DNA from: an uncultured bacterium | GTDB taxonomy: Bacteria; Babelota; Babeliae; Babelales; RVW-14 | DNA length: 36,273 nucleotides | NCBI GenBank assembly: GCA_903825355.1 | Contig: CAIKAH010000042.1 | Coordinates: 1-36,273 of the forward strand | Direction of reading: 5' to 3' | Shown: one piece after another, positions 7,205 through 15,619 of the stretch | Numbering within the stretch: the stretch's first letter is position 1 | How the letters are laid out: every line of letters starts with the position of its first letter | Program-made: the position numbers and the translations under genes | Notes under the pieces: model-generated | Told to the model about the DNA's origin: nothing | The model's database searches: none | Seen by the model: the letters and a program-made list of their open reading frames with translations, nothing else

Positions 7205-8620
7205 TTATTGAATTAAATTTTTTGGAAGTTTTGGCTGCAATCCTAGCCAGCGATCTAAAATAATAGCCATTGCTGAGCGTACGGAGAGATGATTATAGTC
7301 TGTCATTCCAGTAATAGGAAGTAGCAAGTAATCACTCTGATTAACTACTTCATCAGCAAGGCCTTGAGCCGTACCAAAGATAAATACTACAGGCCGCTTT
7401 TGTACCCATATCGTCTCTTGGCTGTGGTAATCAATCGTAGTTGCATGGCTCATAGTTTTTGCACTGGTAGTAATTATGATTGGTTTTTTACCTGTTTCCG
7501 CTTCAATGCTTGCTAGGGCGCGCGCAAGGCTTATTTCAGTACGTACTCGGCTTACGGCTTTAAAACGACTAGGATTATATTTTTTACCTCGTTCTGAATG
7601 CCAAAAGCTCAAGAAGGTTTCTACAATGCTCAGTTGGTCAACAAGTGGGGTTACTAAGAAAAAATTTTCAATCCCATAGGTGGCACATGAGCGTGCGGTG
7701 TCGTGAATATCAATAGAGGTGACCGAAGAGGTCCCTGTAGTGCCGTCTGGTAGCTTTACTTGATCATGCATTAGAATGACGTAATGAGGAGGTATGGTTT
7801 TGCTTGCTTCATTGCAGAGCTCTTTGCTTGGCTGAGCAGCACGAAACCAATCAAAACGTTGTAAGATAGTTTTTTTGCAGGCCTGTTCTTGTCTCCACTG
7901 TGCAATTGCCTCATGATTGCCCGAGCGGACAATAGCAGGAATTTCTTGTTCGTGCCATGTTGCAGGGAGCGTGTAGGCTGGATGATCGAGCAGTGGGCCT
8001 GTAAATGAATCTGCTTCGACAGACTCAGTGTTGCCAACAACGCCAGGAACATAGCGTAAAAGTGCTTCTAGTAATACCTGTGCTGGTAAATCACCGCCCA
8101 TAAGTACATAATCACCAATAGAAATCACAGCATCAGCATATTTTTGCTCAACGCGTGCGTCCATGCCTTCATAGCGAGGACAGACTAGCATTATGTGGAG
8201 ATCTTGTTTTGCCTCTAGGCTTGATTGAAGTCCTATGCCCAGTTCACTTTCAGCTTGTCGAAGGGTGCTTCCCGTAGGGCAAGAAAGCGTTGATTCAGTG
8301 CTAAAAAGCTTTTCAGCAAGCAGTTTTACTACTGGTTGTGTAATTACGATACCTTGCGGAGAGAAGAAGATTTTAAAACCATTCCCGTATGTAGTAATGC
8401 AATAGTTAAGTGCTTTTTCAACGACTTCTGGTTTAAGTATCATACCAGCTCCGGGCCCACAGAGCTGCTGATCAATACGTTCTTTAGGTGCTACAAAATC
8501 AGAAAAACGGATGAGGTTTATTTTGAGTAATCCTTTTTCTTGAGCTTTGCCAAGGAGACTAAGCGAAATAAATGATTCGTGCAGCTGTGGAAAAACAGTG
8601 ATGATGCTTATGGTTATCAT
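7205..8620 (-). CDS. trmD: tRNA (guanine37-N1)-methyltransferase TrmD fused to a second SPOUT RNA methyltransferase domain
   Basis: 471 aa, about twice the usual TrmD length. Residues 1 to about 265 are TrmD: LVCPRYEGMDARV, SIGDYVLMGGDLPA (the knot), DSFTGPLLDHPAYTLP with the catalytic-type Asp, and VRSGNHEAIAQWR. TrmD makes m1G37 and prevents frameshifting. Residues 279 to about 463 look like the Methyltrn_RNA_4 (TM1570-type) SPOUT domain, with SSVTSIDIHDTARSCATYG near its start and FIFGTAQGLADEV plus SVRSAMAIILDRW at its end. Residues about 107-139 are an insertion in TrmD that carries a decayed palindromic repeat (see 8240-8290). The second domain's substrate is unknown. A terminator separates this gene from khpA upstream. 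Confidence 0.93.
   Translation of the reverse strand: MITISIITVFPQLHESFISLSLLGKAQEKGLLKINLIRFSDFVAPKERIDQQLCGPGAGMILKPEVVEKALNYCITTYGNGFKIFFSPQGIVITQPVVKLLAEKLFSTESTLSCPTGSTLRQAESELGIGLQSSLEAKQDLHIMLVCPRYEGMDARVEQKYADAVISIGDYVLMGGDLPAQVLLEALLRYVPGVVGNTESVEADSFTGPLLDHPAYTLPATWHEQEIPAIVRSGNHEAIAQWRQEQACKKTILQRFDWFRAAQPSKELCNEASKTIPPHYVILMHDQVKLPDGTTGTSSVTSIDIHDTARSCATYGIENFFLVTPLVDQLSIVETFLSFWHSERGKKYNPSRFKAVSRVRTEISLARALASIEAETGKKPIIITTSAKTMSHATTIDYHSQETIWVQKRPVVFIFGTAQGLADEVVNQSDYLLLPITGMTDYNHLSVRSAMAIILDRWLGLQPKLPKNLIQ
8240..8290 (-). repeat. Probable decayed palindromic repeat inside trmD
   Basis: TCAGCTTGTCGAA (8250-8262) is the reverse complement of the TTCGACAAGCTGA form of the core found in the hisS, glycosyltransferase and GIY-YIG copies. 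CTTTC (8247-8251) and GAAAG (8283-8287) flank it as a short stem. It codes for STLRQAESEL in a part of TrmD where other members are about 30 residues shorter. The arms are poorly kept, so this is a tentative call. Confidence 0.45.
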
Positions 8621-8643
8621 GATTTCTTACGCAAAAAATACCC

Positions 8644-8672
8644 AAAAAAAATGGCTGGCATAAAGCCAGCCA
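8644..8672 (-). terminator. Rho-independent terminator between khpA and trmD
   Basis: TGGCTGGC (8652-8659) and GCCAGCCA (8665-8672) form a perfect 8-bp stem with a 5-nt loop; read on the minus strand it is followed by eight Ts (8644-8651). It ends the ffh-rpsP-khpA transcript or acts as an attenuator for the trmD part. Confidence 0.85.
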
Positions 8673-8701
8673 CGACAACTTTTGTAGTCTCTTTTATTCA
8701 A

Positions 8702-8935
8702 CTACTCAAGAATTTCAAGCACTGCTCGCTTCTGTTCTTTTGATGCAGCAGCGTGTACAAGTGTTCTAATTGAACGAGCGGTACGGCCTTCTTTGCCGAT
8801 AACTTTACCAAGATCTTCAGGTGCTACGCGTAGCTCGATAATGGTTGATTGTTCGCCAGTCACTTCAGAAACATTTACATGCTCAGGCTTATCGACGAGT
8901 TTTTTAACAATGAACTCGACTAATTCTTTTAACAT
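8702..8935 (-). CDS. khpA: KH-domain RNA-binding protein KhpA
   Basis: 77 aa from the ATG at 8935, which has GGGAGAG just upstream; an ATG 18 nt earlier lacks a site. The type II KH fold shows the GxxG loop in [15 protein letters not shown]. The family (YlqC) binds RNA and pairs with KhpB/EloR in Gram-positive bacteria. The position after rpsP is the usual one. rimM, normally next, is absent. Confidence 0.93.
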   Translation of the reverse strand: MLKELVEFIVKKLVDKPEHVNVSEVTGEQSTIIELRVAPEDLGKVIGKEGRTARSIRTLVHAAASKEQKRAVLEILE

Positions 8936-9030
8936 GCTCTCTCCCTTATGCATGTAAGATCATTTGCAATAGCAAAATAACACCATTGCAATATGATGTA
9001 TAATCTAAAACAAAAAACAGCGCGAACAGT

Positions 9031-9264
9031 TTAAGCGGCGCGCTTTATAATTTTTGCAACAGCTGCAGAGCAAGTTGCTCCTTTTGCAATCCATGCTTGG
9101 ATGCGATCAGTGTGCAATTGAATAGCTTTGTGTTGAACAGGGTCATAAGTTCCAAGTGTCTCAAGACAGGCGCCATCGCGTTTTTTGCGAGAGTCGACCG
9201 CGACAATACGCCAGAAGTGACGGTTTGTTTGACCAATGAAGCTAAAGCGAATAGTGACAGCCAT
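9031..9264 (-). CDS. rpsP: 30S ribosomal protein S16
   Basis: 77 aa, starting at the ATG at 9264 (MAVTIRFSFIG) with GAAAGGA upstream. S16 motifs: the IRF start, FWRIVAVDSRKKRDGACLETLGTYDP, and AWIAKGATCSAAVAKII at the end. It is a primary binder of 16S rRNA needed for 30S assembly. It lies between ffh and khpA as in most bacteria. Confidence 0.97.
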   Translation of the reverse strand: MAVTIRFSFIGQTNRHFWRIVAVDSRKKRDGACLETLGTYDPVQHKAIQLHTDRIQAWIAKGATCSAAVAKIIKRAA

Positions 9265-9331
9265 TAAAAAAATCCTTTCAGGCAACTATAATCATTGAAA
9301 TTGAGCATCAAAACAAGAGGTAGGAAAACAA

Positions 9332-10660
9332 TTAGGAGAACCGTTTTAGTTTGCCCATCTTCTTCATCATTTTAGCAAATTGTTTGCATTCTTCAAATCT
9401 TTGTAACAATTGATTTACATCTTGTGTGCTTACGCCAGCTCCGGCAGCTATGCGTTTTTTGCGTGAACCATCAAGCAAAGCAGGCATTAGGCGCTCTTTT
9501 TTAGTCATAGAAGACATAATAGCTTTAAAGCGCTTTGTTTCTGTTTGTCCTTTTTCCATCATTTCAGGGGTAATTTGATGGCTACCTGGCAAATAGCGTA
9601 ATATTTTCTGCATAGAGCCCATCTTGTCAAGCATCTGAAGCTGTTCTTGGAAGTCATTTAGGTTGAAAGAGCCATCCATAAACTTCTGAGCTATGCTGTC
9701 TTGATTTTGAGGACTAATGTTTTCAGTAGCTTTTTCAAGGAGTGTCTGTAGATCACCCATGCCCAAAATTCGGGTGGTCATGCGTTCTGGTACAAAGTAT
9801 TCTAAATCTTCAATTTTCTCTCCAGAGCCTACCCAAGCAATCGGTTTGCCAAGTTGAAAGCGAAAAGCAAATGCAGCGCCGCCTCGTGTGTCACTATCCA
9901 TTTTGGTTAAAATAGCAGCATCAAAACCAATAGCACGTTCAAATGACTGAGCAATATTAAGCGATTCTTGTCCCGTCATGGCGTCAAGTACGAGTAATTT
10001 GTGTTTGGGGGTTAGCAGTTTATTAATTTGTACCAGCTCTTCCATCATGCCTTCATCAACATGTAAACGACCAGCGGTGTCAAGGAGTAAATGTTCATAG
10101 CTTTTTTGCTTGAAAACCTGCTGTAATTCTTGCGCTGCAGCTAGAGGAGTGGTTGCTTTAGTGCGATAAAAATCAACGCCTACTTGTTTGGCTAAAATTT
10201 CAAGTTGGTCAATAGCTGCCGGTCTGTAAAAATCAACAGAGCCAACTAAAATATGTCGTTGTTTGCCTCGCTGCTTTGCTTGCGCTTTTAGGTTGTGGCA
10301 AAGTTTAGCAATAGTGGTAGTTTTCCCTGATCCTTGAAGGCCCATAACCATGACAATTGACGGAATTTGGAAGGTAACACCGGTAACGGCATTTTTGCCT
10401 CCAAGAAAAAGCAGTAAATTATCATGAACTATTTTTATAAATTGCTCGCCAGGCTTAAGTGATTGGTGCACTTTTTTACCGGTAACGGCTTGTTTGATTT
10501 GTTCTAGAAATGCGTCAACAACAGTAAGGGGAACATCAGCTTCGATTAGTCCTTCGCGTACTTTGTTGTACGCTTCGGTAATGTTTTCCTCAGTAAGCTT
10601 GTGTGAATTACTAAGCCATTCGAGAACGCCAGAAAATTTTTTTGATAAAAAATCGAACAT
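9332..10660 (-). CDS. ffh: Signal recognition particle protein Ffh
   Basis: 442 aa, normal for SRP54. The N-domain helix bundle is followed by the G-domain with the P-loop GLQGSGKTTT (about 107-116), the LLDTAGRLH box, LTKMDSDTRGG and a C-terminal Met-containing M domain from about residue 295. The GTPase binds 4.5S RNA and signal sequences and delivers ribosomes to FtsY. The ATG at 10660 has AGGTG at good spacing; a GTG at 10669 is the alternative. First protein gene of the translation cluster. Confidence 0.97.
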   Translation of the reverse strand: MFDFLSKKFSGVLEWLSNSHKLTEENITEAYNKVREGLIEADVPLTVVDAFLEQIKQAVTGKKVHQSLKPGEQFIKIVHDNLLLFLGGKNAVTGVTFQIPSIVMVMGLQGSGKTTTIAKLCHNLKAQAKQRGKQRHILVGSVDFYRPAAIDQLEILAKQVGVDFYRTKATTPLAAAQELQQVFKQKSYEHLLLDTAGRLHVDEGMMEELVQINKLLTPKHKLLVLDAMTGQESLNIAQSFERAIGFDAAILTKMDSDTRGGAAFAFRFQLGKPIAWVGSGEKIEDLEYFVPERMTTRILGMGDLQTLLEKATENISPQNQDSIAQKFMDGSFNLNDFQEQLQMLDKMGSMQKILRYLPGSHQITPEMMEKGQTETKRFKAIMSSMTKKERLMPALLDGSRKKRIAAGAGVSTQDVNQLLQRFEECKQFAKMMKKMGKLKRFS

Positions 10661-10744
10661 TAAAAGCACCTAGTGATGCAAGAATATTTATAGAAGATAG
10701 CCCGCCACCAGCAGCTACAGCCTTTTAAGGTACAGTACTTAAAG

Positions 10745-10820
10745 TGGTGCCGGGAATTGGAGTTGAACCAACGACACATAGATTTTCAGTCTACTGCTCT
10801 ACCACCTGAGCTATCCCGGC
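10745..10820 (-). tRNA. tRNA-Phe (GAA)
   Basis: Read on the minus strand: acceptor GCCGGGA pairs with TCCCGGC, the D arm has GCTC/GAGC, the anticodon stem GTAGA/TCTAT encloses CTGAAAA (anticodon GAA), the T arm is GTTGG-TTCAACT-CCAAT, and the discriminator A is followed by an encoded CCA (10745-10747). Confidence 0.96.
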
Positions 10821-10967
10821 ATGTGACATATGCTTTGCAGTAATTGAGTAATCAAATTCATGCAATTTTGCAAATACGAACAAAAGACTACAGTTATGGT
10901 GAATTCTTGTCAACTGAAAAAAACGCGAATCAGCATGTTCTTGTCTTTTTTTTGAATATGCGGTTGA

Positions 10968-10976
10968 ATTATAGCA
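10968..10976 (-). promoter_or_regulatory. Extended -10 promoter for tRNA-Phe (and perhaps ffh)
   Basis: On the minus strand TGCTATAAT is a perfect extended -10 element. No good -35 is seen at the standard distance; CTGACA lies 20 nt upstream. Transcription would start near 10961, giving a leader of about 140 nt before the tRNA. Confidence 0.5.
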
Positions 10977-11077
10977 CGTTTTAAGTAAAAAACTGTCAGT
11001 TGTAGCGTTTATGTGCATAGAATATGCATACTACAATCTCGAAAAGCTTAGAGCATTTTCTAGAAGCGAGGATTTGT

Positions 11078-12922
11078 ATGAATGGCTCGTCGTTTAGCCT
11101 GCAAGATACGGGATTAGTAAAAGCATTAAAAGACGCTATTAAGTCGCTTGGGGTAGTTTTTGGTGATATTGGAACCAGCCCTATTTATGCTCTCACCATC
11201 ATTTTTCACACTATTCAACCAACAGTGGAAAATGTATTTGGGGTTCTTTCGTTAATTGCATGGACCCTGTTTCTCCTTGTTGGTGTTGGATATTCCTGGC
11301 TAGCCATGGGACTTGGTAAGAAAGGAGAGGGTGGTACTATTGTATTGCGTGAGTTATTGGTTCCACTTGTAAAGTCGCCTAAACATGTTGGCTTGATCAC
11401 TATTATGTCATTTATAGGAATAGCTCTATTTTTTGGTGATGGGGTTATTACTCCGGCGGTGAGTATTTTGAGTGCTGCTGAAGGGATTGCCCATATGCCT
11501 GGCTGTTCCGACATAGATCATGGGTATGTTGTCTTGTTGGCTTGTGTAGTCACAATTCTATTATTTGTCTTGCAGCGGCGAGGGACGGAGAAAGTATCTA
11601 TTCTGTTTGGGCCATTAATGGTTGTATGGTTTGGGGTGCTGGCAACGTCAGGCATTTTATCTATTATGACTATGCCAAGTATTTTGTATGCTATTAACCC
11701 GTGGTATGCCCTTAAGTTTATCATTGCTAACAAATTCACGGCCTTTATTGTGCTTTCTGGGGTGACTTTGTGTGCTACTGGGGGTGAAGGATTATATGCT
11801 GATATGGGACATTTAGGCCGTAAGCCAATTATACGGGCATGGTGGTTTGTGTTTTTTGTTTTAATTTTGGCATATTTGGGGCAAGGGGTATTTTTGATTA
11901 ATAATCCGCATGCAACCTCTATCCTATATCAACTTATTTTGAGTCAGGTTCCGTCAACTTTATATGTTCCTTTTTTAATGCTAAGCATTATGGCTACAGT
12001 AGTTGCTTCGCAAGGAATGATTAGTGGTCTTTTTTCCGTGGTGTATCAAGGAATTACTACGAATGTTATGCCTATGTTTAAAGTTGATTATACTTCAAGC
12101 AAGCTGCGCTCTCAGGTTTATATTGGTGCCATTAACTGGGCCCTAATGACGGCAGTGTTGATTTTTATTGTACAGTTTCAATATTCACATAATTTAGCCT
12201 CAGCCTATGGGCTTGCAGTAACAGGCACAATGACGCTGACTGGTATTCTGATGTCGTGGATTTTTTCATTGCGCAAACACTATGGCAAGATGGCTATTGC
12301 AATGATTATTACCTGTATTGATCTTGTTTTTTTTCTTTCTAATACGCTTAAAATCCCTCATGGGGGGTATTGGTCTTTGCTTATTGCATCGGTGCCATTG
12401 ACTATTATTTTGATTTATACACGGGGGCAGCGGCGCTTACAGCAAGCATCACAGCCAATGCCGTTGGAGGTATTTTTACAAAAATATGAAGAGCGCTATC
12501 AAGATGCAAGCAAGCTTGATGGTTCTGCTATTTTCTTCGTGCGCAGTATTAATTCTATCCAGCCATATGTTGTTCAAACAATTTTTGAGAATAACATTAT
12601 ATACGAAGATAATATTTTAGTGGCTGTAATTACGCGGGATGATCCATTTGGAGTTATTGGATTTTTTAAGGGGAATTTAGCGCCAGGTCTTCGTATTTTC
12701 GAAATTCACATGGGCTATATGGAGATGCTTGATATTGAAAAGATTTTACATAATGCCGGTATTGATGCGTGTGTTATGTTTTATGGGCAAGGTGAGATTG
12801 TGGCTAAGCGGCCAGCCTGGAAGCTGTTTGCATTAATCAAGCGGATTTCCCCATCTTTTGTGCAGTTTTATAAGCTGCCAGCCCATAAACTTCATGGGGT
12901 TGTTTCATCGGTAGAAATATGA
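11078..12922 (+). CDS. kup: Kup-type potassium transporter
   Basis: An inner-membrane K+ uptake protein, probably K+/H+ symport. About 614 aa from the ATG at 11078, which has GAGGA upstream; the in-frame ATG at 11024 has none. The family signature is SLGVVFGDIGTSPIYAL near the start, followed by GEGGTIVLRELL, FFGDGVITPAVSILSA and ATGGEGLYADMGHLG. About twelve transmembrane segments run to residue 450, then a soluble C-terminal domain. The length matches the family. Single gene, divergent from tRNA-Phe. Confidence 0.96.
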   Translation: MNGSSFSLQDTGLVKALKDAIKSLGVVFGDIGTSPIYALTIIFHTIQPTVENVFGVLSLIAWTLFLLVGVGYSWLAMGLGKKGEGGTIVLRELLVPLVKSPKHVGLITIMSFIGIALFFGDGVITPAVSILSAAEGIAHMPGCSDIDHGYVVLLACVVTILLFVLQRRGTEKVSILFGPLMVVWFGVLATSGILSIMTMPSILYAINPWYALKFIIANKFTAFIVLSGVTLCATGGEGLYADMGHLGRKPIIRAWWFVFFVLILAYLGQGVFLINNPHATSILYQLILSQVPSTLYVPFLMLSIMATVVASQGMISGLFSVVYQGITTNVMPMFKVDYTSSKLRSQVYIGAINWALMTAVLIFIVQFQYSHNLASAYGLAVTGTMTLTGILMSWIFSLRKHYGKMAIAMIITCIDLVFFLSNTLKIPHGGYWSLLIASVPLTIILIYTRGQRRLQQASQPMPLEVFLQKYEERYQDASKLDGSAIFFVRSINSIQPYVVQTIFENNIIYEDNILVAVITRDDPFGVIGFFKGNLAPGLRIFEIHMGYMEMLDIEKILHNAGIDACVMFYGQGEIVAKRPAWKLFALIKRISPSFVQFYKLPAHKLHGVVSSVEI

Positions 12923-12941
12923 TTTTTTAAGATAGTTGCTT

Positions 12942-12990
12942 GGCCGCTCTTATTCATTCTGTTGAAGAGGATGGGACTAAAAGAGCGGCC
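12942..12990. terminator. Inverted repeat between convergent genes, possible terminator
   Basis: GGCCGCTCTT (12942-12951) and AAGAGCGGCC (12981-12990) form a perfect 10-bp stem with a 29-nt loop between the kup stop and the end of the convergent gene. No strong T-run follows on either strand, so it may act by structure only. Confidence 0.45.
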
Positions 12991-13030
12991 TTTACGAATT
13001 ATTCAATTTTCTGTTTTTCTTCTTTCAAGG

Positions 13031-13618
13031 TTAAGGTTTCACTGGTTTCTGCAAGACAGATAAAATATTTTTCTTCGGGTTAAATTTTTCTGCAAATTGT
13101 ATCAAATTTATGGGTGTTTTACTTGAGCCTGCAGAGGCGTTAAGTGTTAATAAATTTTTTTGTTCAGCAGCTGTAAGGCTATTCCATTTGTAGGTAAATA
13201 TTTCTGGTGAATTATTTAGGATTAGCTGAAAAAGCCCAGCTTGCGTTTGGTTTGTGCAGATAATTGGTACTAGTGATGGAAATTTAGCGTCTGCTCCATC
13301 CGGAAAGTTAACGCCGTATGTTGGCGTTTTGTCAGAGGAAGAGATAGCCATGCAGCTGTTTTTTATTATAAAATCCCATTCGTTTGCTGCTTTAGTTGCA
13401 ATATCACTCCCTGTTTTGCCAGAAGATTTATTAACTACACCTTTAATAGTGGGCACCTTATAGGTACCTTTCTTTTTTGGTGATTTTACATCTACTATTG
13501 CCTTGATTATGCGCTTAGGATTTCGATATTTCCTAGTGGTTTTTGCTATGCAGGTTGTTCCAATAGTACTGAGTATGGCAATGGTGAGTAATCTGAGGGC
13601 TAGTGTTATTTTTTTCAT
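13031..13618 (-). CDS. Secreted protein of unknown function
   Basis: 195 aa with a clear signal peptide (MKKITLALRLLTIAILSTIG, probable cleavage after CIA). The next 45 residues are rich in Lys and Arg; the rest is mixed. No family recognised. AGAGGAAA precedes the ATG. It follows the exported protein at 13650-14342 by 31 nt on the same strand, so the two are likely cotranscribed. Confidence 0.72.
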   Translation of the reverse strand: MKKITLALRLLTIAILSTIGTTCIAKTTRKYRNPKRIIKAIVDVKSPKKKGTYKVPTIKGVVNKSSGKTGSDIATKAANEWDFIIKNSCMAISSSDKTPTYGVNFPDGADAKFPSLVPIICTNQTQAGLFQLILNNSPEIFTYKWNSLTAAEQKNLLTLNASAGSSKTPINLIQFAEKFNPKKNILSVLQKPVKP

Positions 13619-13649
13619 TGTTTTCCTCTATTAGGTATAAATTTTAGTA

Positions 13650-14342
13650 TTATGATGTCGGCAGGCCATCAAAGCCATCAATAGCGGTTAAGGGAGAGGG
13701 CCCAAAGTTTCCACTGTAGATTATTTCACCTGTAGTGTCTGAAGGAAGCATGCTAAATTGCATACTATTTGGATTGTTTTGATCAATTGGAAGGACGCAA
13801 AGTCCATCTTGGAAGGTAAGAAACAATTGGTTTCCTCCTAGGCTTGCAGCTGCGATTAACCGGCTGTGCTCTATCCCGTTTGCATCAGGGCCATCATTAA
13901 TAATTTTCCAGAGGCACCCTGGTGTGGTGGCTGCTGATCCAGTGGCTGAAATATCTTTAAATCCAACAGTTTTTCCATCGCCAAGCACTGCAAGTGCTAA
14001 TCGACAGGTGCCGCTTGCAGCAGATCCTCCTGGGATTATAGACCCATTAGTGTTTAAGTTTGTGATAAAGCTAATCGTTGAAAGGCCACTTGTAGCCTTG
14101 CCTGTAGATGTGTCAGTGACTATGGTAAACGGTGCTGCAGTTGTAGGGAATCCCTGTGGCATGAGTCCTTCAGGGCAGTTCCACCACGGTAACGAGCCTG
14201 TGTAATTTGGGTTGCCGATTAAGTAAATATACTGATAAGTTGAATCTTGATACATGTATGTCCAGTAGCTAGCGCAGTTTGCCGATGTGGCTGTTGCTGT
14301 AAGCATAATGATGATTGCAAGCTTGTTTATAAAAAAATTCAT
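13650..14342 (-). CDS. Secreted Gly/Ser/Thr-rich protein of unknown function
   Basis: 230 aa with a signal peptide ending near NCA. The mature part is rich in Thr, Gly, Ser, Asn and Trp and has few charges, with the repeated look of an extracellular beta-structured domain (LIAAASLGGNQLFLTFQDG). No family recognised. A good promoter lies 52-81 nt upstream (14394-14423), and the downstream gene is probably in the same unit. Confidence 0.7.
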   Translation of the reverse strand: MNFFINKLAIIIMLTATATSANCASYWTYMYQDSTYQYIYLIGNPNYTGSLPWWNCPEGLMPQGFPTTAAPFTIVTDTSTGKATSGLSTISFITNLNTNGSIIPGGSAASGTCRLALAVLGDGKTVGFKDISATGSAATTPGCLWKIINDGPDANGIEHSRLIAAASLGGNQLFLTFQDGLCVLPIDQNNPNSMQFSMLPSDTTGEIIYSGNFGPSPLTAIDGFDGLPTS

Positions 14343-14393
14343 AAATTCCTTTAGTAATATAATATTAATATTCTGAGTATCTCAACTGGTATT

Positions 14394-14423
14394 ATTATAT
14401 TCAGACTGATAATTAAAAAGCAA
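14394..14423 (-). promoter_or_regulatory. Promoter for the secreted-protein pair
   Basis: Minus-strand TTGCTT (14418-14423), an 18-nt spacer, and TATAAT (14394-14399). Transcription would start near 14387, about 45 nt before the ATG. Confidence 0.65.
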
Positions 14424-14480
14424 CAATATAGATTTTTTTTGGTCAAAAAAGTTAATTTTGCAAAAAAGCGTTTCAGTTTG

Positions 14481-14508
14481 TTGACTTTTACATCAAAATC
14501 ATTAGATT
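14481..14508 (+). promoter_or_regulatory. Promoter for tRNA-Gly
   Basis: TTGACT (14481-14486), 16 nt, TAGATT (14503-14508), with the expected start about 20 nt before the tRNA. Confidence 0.5.
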
Positions 14509-14534
14509 TATATCTGTTCTTTGGTATTTGTTGA

Positions 14535-14609
14535 GCGGGAATAGCTCAGTGGTAGAGCATTGCCTTGCCAAGGCAAGGGTCGCGGGTTCGAATCCCGTTT
14601 CCCGCTCCA
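14535..14609 (+). tRNA. tRNA-Gly (GCC)
   Basis: Acceptor GCGGGAA pairs with TTCCCGC, the D arm is GCTC/GAGC, the anticodon loop TTGCCAA carries GCC, the T arm has GGTTCGAATCC, discriminator T, and CCA is encoded at 14607-14609. The gap to 14846 shows no further gene. Confidence 0.97.
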
Positions 14610-14845
14610 TTCTATACTTTGCGCGATTTGCGCTAGTAGCTACGAGTGGCGAGCCATTCGGATTCTTAAAAAATAGGTAGAATGCGCTCAATAAATAATA
14701 AAATGAATCGATCAAAACTGGACGATTGCAACTAGGGATCTTTTCTGTTAGGGTATTCCTGAAGTATACGCAATTTCTAATAAAATCGCGCACTCACCAT
14801 ACAAATATTCTCTTTAATTTCATCGTTGTTGAAAGGTTTTAGCAG

Positions 14846-15619
14846 ATGAAATCAATGCTTCATGAGGCGTCAAGCGTCGCCAAAGCGATCGAAAAAGCAT
14901 GGGCAGAGTCTGGCAAGCCTCGTGAATTTACCATTAATGTTCTTGAGCCTGGCGTAAAGAACTTTTTTGGATTTTCCAAGCTTCCAGCTATTGTTTCCAT
15001 TACTTTTGATCCAAAGAGTGTGCCTGCAGTCCGATCTGAATCTACTGATCGTCGTGACCAGCGGCAACAACAAAAGCCGCGTAATGCCAATGGCAAAGAC
15101 GAGCAAAAACGGCGTGATTCTCGCGAACAACGTGACCGTTCAGAGCGTAATGACCGTAGTAATGATAAAGACCGTTTAGTGCGTCAACAAGGACGTTCTG
15201 AACAGCCTTCAAAGCCACAGCGTATGCAGCAGGTAACTGAGCCGCGCACACGTGATACGCAGCGGGAGCAGGTCCGTGACCAACAACGTGAGCAACCCCG
15301 TGACGTTCGCGAGTATGAAGATCTTGCTTCATGGACGCCAGAGCTAACCGCTGATTTGCAAGGAGAGATAGCATCTCTGGTTAATGCTATTGGGATTGCT
15401 GTAGCTTATGCTGTTACGACTGATAAACGGAATGCACATATTGCCTTTAATACAGGCATTTTGCCAGTGGTAGACGATGAGCGTCAACTATTTATGAGTA
15501 TGTCTTATCTGCTTATTCAGTTTCTTAAGAAAAAACACAAGAAAAAATTACGTGGTTTTCATATCACGATAACAACTAATCGGCATGATGCACCTCAACA
15601 ATCTCCCGCTGATTCATAG
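14846..15619 (+). CDS. Jag/KhpB-like RNA-binding protein lacking the R3H domain
   Basis: 257 aa. Residues 1-55 match a Jag N-terminal domain (ASSVAKAIEKAWAESGKP, NVLEPGVKNFFGF). Residues about 62-160 are a long, highly charged Arg/Gln/Asp linker. Residues about 165-250 fit the KH part (LQGEIASLVNAIGIAV, AHIAFNTGILPVVDDERQLF). The normal C-terminal R3H domain (RxxxH) is missing; the protein ends in HDAPQQSPADS. Jag/KhpB binds RNA and partners with KhpA. The jag-mnmE order is widespread and supports the call. mnmE starts within the last 35 nt. Confidence 0.8.
   Translation: MKSMLHEASSVAKAIEKAWAESGKPREFTINVLEPGVKNFFGFSKLPAIVSITFDPKSVPAVRSESTDRRDQRQQQKPRNANGKDEQKRRDSREQRDRSERNDRSNDKDRLVRQQGRSEQPSKPQRMQQVTEPRTRDTQREQVRDQQREQPRDVREYEDLASWTPELTADLQGEIASLVNAIGIAVAYAVTTDKRNAHIAFNTGILPVVDDERQLFMSMSYLLIQFLKKKHKKKLRGFHITITTNRHDAPQQSPADS

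Noticed and set aside
8010..8030. TTCGACAGACTCAGTG in trmD, resembling the repeat core
   Set aside because: It encodes the conserved TrmD segment NTESVEADSF, so the likeness is chance; no flanking arms.
10791..11018. Minus-strand 75-aa frame next to tRNA-Phe
   Set aside because: Its end lies in the tRNA (GIAQVVEQ is a typical tRNA shadow) and it has no ribosome site.
14488..14793. Minus-strand 101-aa frame containing [22 protein letters not shown]
   Set aside because: It is the antisense of tRNA-Gly; this peptide wording is a well-known false gene over tRNA genes.
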